This document shows positions 57,693 through 64,000 of a DNA stretch of 64,000 bases, in pieces. This stretch comes from Ruminococcus sp. NK3A76 (lineage in GTDB: Bacteria; Bacillota; Clostridia; Oscillospirales; Ruminococcaceae): assembly GCF_000686125.1 (NCBI RefSeq), contig NZ_JMMA01000002.1, positions 2,046,001 through 2,110,000 on the forward strand, written 5' to 3'. The position numbers and the translations under genes are program-made. Position 1 is the first letter of the stretch. Every line of letters starts with the position of its first letter. The notes under the pieces are model-generated. The model had not been told where the DNA came from. It ran no database searches and was given only the letters and a program-made list of their open reading frames with translations.

Positions 57693-58024
57693 GATAATAA
57701 TTCAAGCCGCAGGCGTTAAGCGCAGTGGCGATATAGAAGTATTTATAATTATAATAATGTGTGCGCCACTGCTAAAAGAATAAAGCAGAAAGAATAAATA
57801 AGAAATAAAAATAGAGGTATCGCCTTTCGGCGATGATATTTTAATCATCGACCGCAGGTCGATACCTTTATTATTCATTATTCTTTTTTCTTTATTCTTT
57901 TTTCTTTTAGCAGGCGCTTCACAAAGTAACGCAAAGGCACTTCAGTCATATAAAAAAACAGAAGTGCATTGAAAAAACTTCTTTTTTGCGCCTGCGCTTG
58001 TCGCCTGCGGCTTTTTTGTGTTAT
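57693..58024. other. Gene-free, hairpin-rich region
   Basis: Hairpin GCAGTGGCG/CGCCACTGC (57722-57772), then the long REP-containing inverted repeat 57771-57912, then GCACTT...GAAGTGC near 57943. No coding signal. Confidence 0.7.
57771..57912. repeat. Long imperfect inverted repeat enclosing REP-like hairpin, copy B
   Basis: Outer arms GCTAAAAGAATAAAG... and ...CTTTATTCTTTTTTCTTTTAGC; inner hairpin at 57815-57867 (AGGTATCGCC...GGCGATGAT / ATCATCG...CGATACCT). The inner part and the following TTATTATTCA resemble 48374-48430. Confidence 0.7.
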
Positions 58025-59095
58025 TTATATCCAGTCGCCAGTGTAGAAGTAATTGCCGTTTGTAAGGTCTACCACCATATAGCCATAGCTGCCCTGATAT
58101 ACAGCCAGCCCGTAGCCGCAGTAGAATGCTCCGCCGTAGCTCATGATCACCGTGCTTTTGCCGTTTGCCTGGTCGTCTGCCTGCTTCATTCTGCCCTGAA
58201 TGTCGCTTTTCATTCTGCCGGCGGCTGTCGAAGACGCATATGACTCTTCCGTCTGCACCTTGCCAAACGGAGTGTTCGCATCAAACAGCACAGGGTATGA
58301 GCGCAGATCGTTTGCATCTATCTTTGTAAGCTGCGAGCATATGCGCTCGATGTATGAGTTTTCAAGCGCACCTCTGTCAAGCGTGCTGTTGACATACATA
58401 CACGCTGACACCCACTTGCTGTATTCAGCCTTGTCATACAAGCCCTTCAGATAGTCCTCCAGCCTGGTAAAATACTTCTTCTCACGGGAATAAAAGAACT
58501 TCGCCGAGGGATACGGATAGCACTTGCCCTCATAGGTTGCATCGTACTCAGACAACACGCCTACGTTCTTGACCTTGTGCATATAGTCATCGTGCGCATC
58601 GTCCTTGCATTTGGGGATATAATAGAAATTATACCCTGCAAGCGCCGCCGCTGTCAGTACCGATAGCACGCAGCCCATGATGCCGGCTTTGCTCTTTCTT
58701 CCAAGTATAAAGCAAAGCAGTGCAAGGCCTGATACCGCCGCTATGCCTATCGCAGCATAGTCAAACACATCGTCACGGTGGTATATCTCAGGGCATATGC
58801 CTATGAGCACACCGAGTGCTGCGGCTGCAATAAGTGCAAGCATCAGCGAAAATACTGCACCCTTGCCGCCTTTTTTATCGGGCTTATTCTCAGTCTGAAT
58901 TGCCTGCCCTGCCGCAGGGGCAAAGGGCGGCGGCTGAACAAAGCCCGGCTGCGGAGTGATATTCGGCGCAGGCTGCGGCTGTTCTGCCGGCTGTTCGAGC
59001 ACAGGCACCTTAGTTCCGCAGGAATTGCAGAACTTAGCGCCTGCACGCAGCTGCTTGCCGCATTTTATGCAGTATAAAGACTCATTCTCGTCCAT
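58025..59095 (-). CDS. Zinc-ribbon membrane protein of unknown function
   Basis: 356 aa. N-terminal zinc ribbon YCIKCGKQLRAGAKFCNSCG (two CxxC), a Pro/Gln-rich linker, then three to four hydrophobic segments at about 78-165 (FSLMLALIAAAALGVLIGIC, AAIGIAAVSGLALLCFILG, GIMGCVLSVLTAAALAGYNF). The C-terminal part (about 170-356) is soluble, with many Tyr, ending GSYGYMVVDLTNGNYFYTG. The family of zinc-ribbon plus membrane proteins is widespread in Clostridia without assigned function. Ends 25 bp after the GH13 gene's stop side in the same direction, so possibly co-transcribed. Confidence 0.88.
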   Translation of the reverse strand: MDENESLYCIKCGKQLRAGAKFCNSCGTKVPVLEQPAEQPQPAPNITPQPGFVQPPPFAPAAGQAIQTENKPDKKGGKGAVFSLMLALIAAAALGVLIGICPEIYHRDDVFDYAAIGIAAVSGLALLCFILGRKSKAGIMGCVLSVLTAAALAGYNFYYIPKCKDDAHDDYMHKVKNVGVLSEYDATYEGKCYPYPSAKFFYSREKKYFTRLEDYLKGLYDKAEYSKWVSACMYVNSTLDRGALENSYIERICSQLTKIDANDLRSYPVLFDANTPFGKVQTEESYASSTAAGRMKSDIQGRMKQADDQANGKSTVIMSYGGAFYCGYGLAVYQGSYGYMVVDLTNGNYFYTGDWI

Positions 59096-59120
59096 TCAAG
59101 ATCACCTCTTATCGGTCAGA

Positions 59121-60431
59121 TCATCTCTCCATCTTCCAGATCTGTGCGCTGTACGGGGGAAGCTCGCTGCCGCCGCCGAAGTCGTGCTTAGTGCCGGTGA
59201 TGAGCTCATCAGCCATGCCGCAGCCTGCATCAAAGTGTGCAGTAAACGGCTGGTCGTCTGCGTTTATAGCTATGAGTATGCGCTCGTCCTCGAACTTGCG
59301 CTGGATTATGCACTGCTTGTTTGTAAGCACCGGAACGCTTATATCGCCGTAGCAGAGCGCCTTGCTCTCACGGTGTATCTTGGCGAGCTTTGAGATATAC
59401 TCACTCAGCTCATTCTCTATCGGCTCGTCAAAGGATACTCTCAGTGCAGGGTCGCCGTCCTTCTTGTCACCCTCAGCGCCCCATTCGCTGCCGTAGTAGA
59501 TGCAGGGTATACCCGGCATACCAAAGAGTATTGCATAGATGAGCGGGATATGCTTCTTGTTTGTGAGGATCGTTGCAACTCTCGAAACATCGTGGTTGTC
59601 AACGAAGCTGAGCAGGTGCATTCCCCTGTACTGGCACCAGTTTTCAGGGCCGAACTGGTTTTTGAGCGAGTGGCATATCTCGAACATATTCATCGAGTTG
59701 AAGCTCGAATACAGCCCCTTGTAGCACTGGTAATTCGTAGCAGAGTGGAGCATATCGTTGTTGACAAACTGCGAGTAGTCACCGTGTAGCAGCTCGCCTA
59801 TCAGCACAAAGTCCTCCTTAAGGCCGCCTGTGTAGGAGCGCAGTCTCTTTATGAACTCCTTGTCAAGGCAGTATGCAACGTCAAGTCTTAAACCGTCGAT
59901 GTCGAATTCATCTACCCAGCCCTTTATGCATGAGAAGATGTGCTCTACGACCTCGTTGTTCCAGAGGTTGAGCTTTACAAGGTCAAAGTGACCCTCCCAG
60001 CCCTCGTACCACAGGCCGTCGTTGTAATTAGAGTTGCCGCCGAAGTTTATATGGAACCAGTCCTTATAGCGTGAGCCCTCACGGTTTTTAAGCACGTCCT
60101 GGAAAGCCCAGAAGCCACGGCCGACGTGGTTGAACACACCGTCAAGCACTACCTTGATGCCTCTCTCGTGTAAAGCATCGCAGACCTTCTTGAAATCCTC
60201 ATTTGTGCCGAGACGGCAGTCTATCTTTGTAAAATCCCTTGTATTATAGCCGTGAGTATCAGACTCAAAAACAGGTGAGAAATAGACAGCATTGCAGCCC
60301 ATATCCTTTATATGGTCTGCCCAGTCTATTACCTTAAGTATCCTCGACTTCTGTACACCGTCGTTTTCAAAGGGTGCGCCGCAGAAGCCTAACGGATATA
60401 TCTGATAAAACACGCTTTCATATGCCCACAT
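59121..60431 (-). CDS. GH13 alpha-amylase-family glycoside hydrolase
   Basis: 436 aa, no signal peptide, so cytosolic. Four GH13 regions are visible: DGVFNHVG (about 97-104), DGLRLDVAY (nucleophile D184), LIGELLHG (acid/base E213) and LLSFVDNHDVSR (about 274-284). AVYFSPVFESDTHGYNTRDF is the usual substrate-cleft loop. Size and lack of extra domains resemble small maltodextrin-type or cyclomaltodextrinase enzymes; exact specificity cannot be told. Likely degrades imported malto-oligosaccharides. Single gene, transcribed away from asparaginase. Confidence 0.93.
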   Translation of the reverse strand: MWAYESVFYQIYPLGFCGAPFENDGVQKSRILKVIDWADHIKDMGCNAVYFSPVFESDTHGYNTRDFTKIDCRLGTNEDFKKVCDALHERGIKVVLDGVFNHVGRGFWAFQDVLKNREGSRYKDWFHINFGGNSNYNDGLWYEGWEGHFDLVKLNLWNNEVVEHIFSCIKGWVDEFDIDGLRLDVAYCLDKEFIKRLRSYTGGLKEDFVLIGELLHGDYSQFVNNDMLHSATNYQCYKGLYSSFNSMNMFEICHSLKNQFGPENWCQYRGMHLLSFVDNHDVSRVATILTNKKHIPLIYAILFGMPGIPCIYYGSEWGAEGDKKDGDPALRVSFDEPIENELSEYISKLAKIHRESKALCYGDISVPVLTNKQCIIQRKFEDERILIAINADDQPFTAHFDAGCGMADELITGTKHDFGGGSELPPYSAQIWKMER

Positions 60432-60901
60432 AGTTCAAACCTCCAGATTTTCTGTATTTTTGTGTCGGAATAAAGTTTCATATTGTTGCCGACTATAATA
60501 TTATACCAAATCCCGGTAATTATTTCAAGGCTCATAATCAATTAATTTTTTCAAGAATTTTGTATATTTTGCACAACGCTTGACTTTTGTACTATATTGT
60601 GATATGATAATAATTAACAAAGAATACCGCAAAATGGCGTAACAATGCTTGGTATACTATTGTATCACTTAGTATACTTAGTACTACTAAAGTATTCATA
60701 GCCATACTAAGCAGTACTAAAATATTTTTAGTATCGTAGAAGATACAGATATAGATATAGAGAAAGAGAAAGAAATAGAAATAGAAAAAGACACAGACAT
60801 AGAAGAAGAAAAAGAAGAAGACACTTTGTCTTCCCTGTCATCGTCCTTGTCGTCGTCTTTCATGTGTCGTGATAAGTCTTTTATTTCAAGGAGGAAAATC
60901 T
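60432..60901. other. 470-bp divergent intergenic region with promoter and low-complexity tracts
   Basis: Promoter TTGACT (60580-60585), 17 nt, TATGAT (60603-60608) on plus, giving a leader of nearly 300 nt. 60660-60735 is built from repeated AGTAT/TACTAA words. 60745-60822 is almost pure purine on plus. Confidence 0.6.
60745..60822 (+). repeat. Polypurine low-complexity tract
   Basis: Runs of AGATAT, GAAAGA, GAAATA and GAAGAA-type hexamers with very few pyrimidines. In one frame it would encode DTDIDIEKEKEIEIEKDTDI-like acidic sequence, as in linkers of phage replication proteins, so it may be a fossil. Confidence 0.6.
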
Positions 60902-61876
60902 ATGAAGCCGATACTCGTTCTTTTTACCGGAGGAACTATAGCAAGCATATCACAAAGCGGAGTGATAGCCCCCGACAAGAGCATGGGCAGTCACCTGATA
61001 GACCTTTACCGCCAAACAAGCGGCGATAATGAGACACAGTTTGAAACAGCCAGCCCTGTACACATACTCAGCGAGAACCTGTGCTTTGACGACTGGAACG
61101 CCCTTATAAAAGCGCTCTGCTCATACAGCTTTGATGACTACGAGGGCATTATAATCACCCACGGCAGCGACACGCTCGCATACACCTCGGCACTTATAGG
61201 GATGCTTTTCAGGCACACTGGCATACCGATTATCATAACCGCCGCCAACAAGCCGCTCGATGTCAGGGGTACAAACGGGCTTTTCAACTTCACATCATCA
61301 GTCAGGCTGATAAAAGAGCACCGCTACATCGGCGTATTCACCGTCTACGAGGAGGTCTATCTCTCGACAAGGCTGCTGCCGGCTGACACAGCGCAGGACA
61401 AGTTCTCATGCTACGGCGGCGAGGCCTTTGAAGGGGTGAGCGAATACCGTCTTGACAAGCCCCGTGAAAAGCTGCTTGACCCCGACATAACTCTTGAACG
61501 TGAGGTGCTTGTCGTAAACCCCTACCCTAACTTCAACTACTCGTCGGTAAACCTTTCATCACGGCCTGCGGCTGTGCTTCACACGCTCTATCACAGCGGC
61601 ACCGCCTGCACAGAGCTTTCCCACGGCGGCGAGCGCTCGCTTATCAGCTTTGCAAAGAAATGCAAGGCGCTTGACATTCCGCTCTACCTCTGCGGCACAA
61701 AGGGCAGCAAGTCCGACATCTATCAGAGCATGGAGGAGATAAGAGAGCTCGGTGTAAACACGATAGACCGCATATCAGACGTTGCCGCATACGTCAAGCT
61801 CGTGATAGCCTACAACCAGCATCAGCTCAACCCTGCAAGAGTGATATACAGCAATCTGTTCTTTGAATTCCTTTAG
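60902..61876 (+). CDS. L-asparaginase (type I-like)
   Basis: 324 aa, cytosolic; hydrolyses asparagine to aspartate and ammonia. ILVLFTGGTIASIS carries the first catalytic Thr motif (TGGTI) and GIIITHGSDTLAYTSALIG the second (HGSDT). NKPLDVRGTNGLFNFTSSVR and GTACTELSHGGERSLISFAK fit the family. No signal peptide. AAGGAGG lies 9 nt before ATG 60902; an in-frame earlier start at 60869 overlaps that site and is unlikely. Followed by a MITE-like repeat directly at its stop codon. Confidence 0.93.
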   Translation: MKPILVLFTGGTIASISQSGVIAPDKSMGSHLIDLYRQTSGDNETQFETASPVHILSENLCFDDWNALIKALCSYSFDDYEGIIITHGSDTLAYTSALIGMLFRHTGIPIIITAANKPLDVRGTNGLFNFTSSVRLIKEHRYIGVFTVYEEVYLSTRLLPADTAQDKFSCYGGEAFEGVSEYRLDKPREKLLDPDITLEREVLVVNPYPNFNYSSVNLSSRPAAVLHTLYHSGTACTELSHGGERSLISFAKKCKALDIPLYLCGTKGSKSDIYQSMEEIRELGVNTIDRISDVAAYVKLVIAYNQHQLNPARVIYSNLFFEFL

Positions 61877-62051
61877 GGCAACACCGCCGGGCCACCGGCG
61901 GATACCTTTGCACGCCATCCACTTGCAAATTTTCCGTCATATCACACAGAAAATTCTTGCCATACGGTAGTATGCCTGCGTATTTTCTATGCAATCTGAC
62001 GAAAAATCCGACTGCGCATCTGACACACAATGGTCGTGCGGTATTGCCTTA
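61875..62051. repeat. MITE-like palindromic repeat, copy 2 (inverted relative to copy 1)
   Basis: AGGGCAACACCGC ... GTGCGGTATTGCCTTA. The interior aligns with the reverse complement of 54698-54874 (TTTTCCGTCATAT, ACGGTAGTAT, GCAATCTGACGAAAAA). It overlaps the asparaginase stop codon by 2 bp. Confidence 0.8.
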
Positions 62052-62054
62052 GAA

Positions 62055-62093
62055 AAAACGCCCCCGAAGTTTCGCTTTGAAAACCTCGGGGGG
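62055..62093 (-). terminator. Terminator of the last membrane-protein gene
   Basis: On minus: CCCCGAGGTTTTC ... GAAACTTCGGGGGCG followed by TTTTTTC. Confidence 0.8.
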
Positions 62094-62140
62094 TAAATTG
62101 TTTTATTACTGTTTGCACTGACTGTCAGCCATGCTGAGTA

Positions 62141-64000
62141 TTACTTGAAATCGAAGTTATCAAGGTCAAGGTGGCTCGTATCAAGGCCGTCCATAAAGCC
62201 GCTCGTGCCGCTGCCGTCAGGAACAAGGGGCTTAACCTCGTCCTTGGGGCCGCCGGTGAGGAGGTTGATACCGCCTGCGCCGCCCTGGCCGTCTTCCTTG
62301 GGCTTCTGGATTATAGGCTGCTCACCGAATATCGAGTCAGCGTTGATGTTCTGTGCAGGCTGTGGAACGATAGTCGGTGCAGGCTGCTGGTTAAAGAGAC
62401 TGCCGCCAAGCAGGCTGTTGCTCTGCTGACCGGGCTGTGCTGCATTATCCTGTGCAGGGGGCGGAGCAAATGGGCTTGAAAGCGAAGGAGCTCCCTGCGG
62501 TGCCGGCTGGGGTGCTGCCTGAGGAACAGGCTGCTGTGCCGGGTTCGGGTTCTGGTGCATAACGCCGCTTACGAACTGCCCTGCTGCCTCGGCCTGCTTG
62601 TTTGCCTCTGTCACAGAAGCGCCCTGCGGAACGTAAGATGTGCTGTAGCCGCCGGGGGTATACATCGGGTCGGGGTGGCAGCCTACGGGCGGATTGAGCC
62701 CGAAGATATTGAACAGCGTGCCGACAAATGTGGTATCAACTATGAGGTAGTTGATGAAATTCTTGTGGTTATAGGTCTTTCTTCTTGCGTCGTATGTGGT
62801 GTTGTCAACAAGGACGTAGTTCTCCATGAACGACCTGGAGTGGAAAAGCGTTACGGTGAAGTAATTCGTCCTGCCGCCTGCCGTAATGAGCGCCTGATTG
62901 TTGAAAAGCGACATCGGGTCAGCTTCCATAGAGGATTTGAGTGCCTGAGCGTTGACAGCGCCGAACTTGAACTGTGTCGGGTGCTTGATAGCCCAGTCGT
63001 TGTCCGACTCGATAAACGGTCTCTGGCACATAGGTATAGCGATAACGAATGCAGGAAGGTTTATCACGATAAGCTCGCCCAGCCATACTATCCAGAGCAT
63101 AAAGCCGTTTACAGGCTCAGCATCTCTTGTAGAGGAGTAGGAGTGGGAGGAGCTGTATGACCAGCGGCCTACCTCGTTTATATCCTTGATATCTGTCAAG
63201 AGCATTTTGGGGTGGAGCATTATCTGGAAAACGCTCTTTTTATTCTTGTAGCCGAAATAGTCAAGTGCCTCGTCGCCGTGATAGTCGAAGATGTATTCCT
63301 TAAGGCTGAGCTCATTGAGCTTCTTTATGGATTCCTCGATCTCGCTCTCGCTGTTGCCGAGAAACGCTGCCATACCCATAGTCTCCCACAGGTTGGCATC
63401 GGGGTAGCGGTCGAGGTAATACTGGCAGTAATCCTTCGAATCGCCGAGCATAGAGCCTGCCATCGCGCTTACTGTACCGCCGCCGACAGAGGCTAAGGCA
63501 GTTGATGTGCCGCCATCACCGGCGAGCTCCTTATAGTCAGCGCCGGGCTTTGCAGAGTATTCCTGGTAGATCTTCTTTAAGCCGTCGATCGTCTCCTGGC
63601 TCATAAGCTGGTCAGTAAACGAAACACCCTGAGTGCCGCCTGAGGCATTGATGCTGCTCGCAGCATCGTCAAATGCCTTGGTGATAGGCTTGTCAAAATC
63701 TATATTCACACCGAAATTCGAGAAGGTGTCCGAGAGCTCGTCAAGTGTGTCCTGGAACGAATCGGACATATACTCATACTGATCCTGTCTGTCGTTGTGG
63801 TCATACAGCGCCCACTTGAAGTATGTAGTGAAAAGCAGCGCTACACAAAGCGAGACGATGACCATTTTAGGGCTGCGAAGATGGAACTTCTTGATGAAGA
63901 AGTAGGCAACACCGCCCATTGCACCGCCGTACAGAACAGCCATAAGCACACATAGATATACTATAGGGCACACGCTGTTGAGCTTAAGATAAAGGAATGA
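62141..64000 (-). CDS. Large membrane-anchored protein, unknown function, 5' end beyond window
   Basis: At least 619 codons; the frame is open to the window edge (reading SFLYLKLNS before a GTG at 63973), so the true start is probably outside. Two hydrophobic segments near the start (IVYLCVLMAVLYGGAMGGVA, MVIVSLCVALLFTTYFKWAL) and one at about 310-330 (WIVWLGELIVINLPAFVIAI). A soluble Ser/Asp-rich domain lies between. The C-terminus (about 450-600) is Pro/Gln/Ala-rich (PAQQPVPQAAPQPAPQGAPS). I do not recognise a family. Confidence 0.8.
   Translation of the reverse strand, partial: SFLYLKLNSVCPIVYLCVLMAVLYGGAMGGVAYFFIKKFHLRSPKMVIVSLCVALLFTTYFKWALYDHNDRQDQYEYMSDSFQDTLDELSDTFSNFGVNIDFDKPITKAFDDAASSINASGGTQGVSFTDQLMSQETIDGLKKIYQEYSAKPGADYKELAGDGGTSTALASVGGGTVSAMAGSMLGDSKDYCQYYLDRYPDANLWETMGMAAFLGNSESEIEESIKKLNELSLKEYIFDYHGDEALDYFGYKNKKSVFQIMLHPKMLLTDIKDINEVGRWSYSSSHSYSSTRDAEPVNGFMLWIVWLGELIVINLPAFVIAIPMCQRPFIESDNDWAIKHPTQFKFGAVNAQALKSSMEADPMSLFNNQALITAGGRTNYFTVTLFHSRSFMENYVLVDNTTYDARRKTYNHKNFINYLIVDTTFVGTLFNIFGLNPPVGCHPDPMYTPGGYSTSYVPQGASVTEANKQAEAAGQFVSGVMHQNPNPAQQPVPQAAPQPAPQGAPSLSSPFAPPPAQDNAAQPGQQSNSLLGGSLFNQQPAPTIVPQPAQNINADSIFGEQPIIQKPKEDGQGGAGGINLLTGGPKDEVKPLVPDGSGTSGFMDGLDTSHLDLDNFDFK

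Noticed and set aside
62145..63160. Long plus-strand open frames opposite the last membrane protein
   Set aside because: Antisense shadows produced by high-GC third positions; the minus frame has coherent domains.

Overview
The window looks like the chromosome of a Ruminococcus-like member of the Bacillota (Oscillospiraceae). The flanks hold a CIRCE-controlled hrcA-grpE-dnaK operon, a class A RNase P RNA, LCP and YerB-type envelope proteins, a GGDEF/EAL pair, a GH13 enzyme and strong TTGACA/TATAAT promoters. Species is inference; no 16S or marker search was possible.

Layout. 1-2720: heat-shock operon on the minus strand. 2726-2801: tRNA-Thr(CGT), whose 3' end is an attachment site. 2770-48312: a roughly 45.5 kb genomic island bounded by a perfect 36-bp direct repeat of the tRNA 3' end. 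A degenerate third copy of the tRNA 3' half at 42385-42431 suggests two elements in tandem: A (2770 to about 42430, with tyrosine integrase, repressor, excisionase and primase-helicase) and B (about 42432-48312, with an AbiH-like gene, methylase and VirB4 debris, a TnpW-like ORF and a large serine recombinase).

Island cargo of A: (i) 8-11 kb, secreted proteins and an orphan HicB-like gene, several of them broken; (ii) 11.1-15.9 kb, a very AT-rich, ATA-codon-rich cassette with a second tyrosine-recombinase-like protein, a Pif1-helicase-like protein whose ATPase motifs are gone, and a 503-aa protein of unknown function; (iii) 16-31 kb, BspA-type leucine-rich-repeat/FN3 surface proteins under four c-di-GMP-I (GEMM) riboswitches, with a fifth riboswitch at 36.6 kb controlling only a signal-peptide stub; (iv) a complete IS256-family insertion with an 8-bp target duplication; (v) carbonic anhydrase plus MATE transporter; (vi) an overlapping three-gene cassette (TOPRIM-like, DUF4869-like, mini P-loop ATPase) that may be an undescribed conflict system; (vii) a divergent RHH/SLOG pair; (viii) a type III restriction-modification system.

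Right flank, 48313-64000: TtcA-like enzyme, phosphodiesterase and diguanylate cyclase operon, rnpB, YerB-like lipoprotein, LCP protein, a type IV pilin-like protein, zinc-ribbon membrane protein, GH13 hydrolase, asparaginase and a partial membrane protein, with two MITE-like and two REP-like repeats. The chromosomal c-di-GMP enzymes lie just outside attR and could set the signal read by the island riboswitches (inference).

Seven single-base lesions (three in-frame stops, four apparent 1-nt shifts or equivalent breaks) fall inside the island and none was seen in flanking genes. They may be decay, assembly error or, less likely, recoding. Promoter, terminator and homology calls are by eye; no database or folding program was used.
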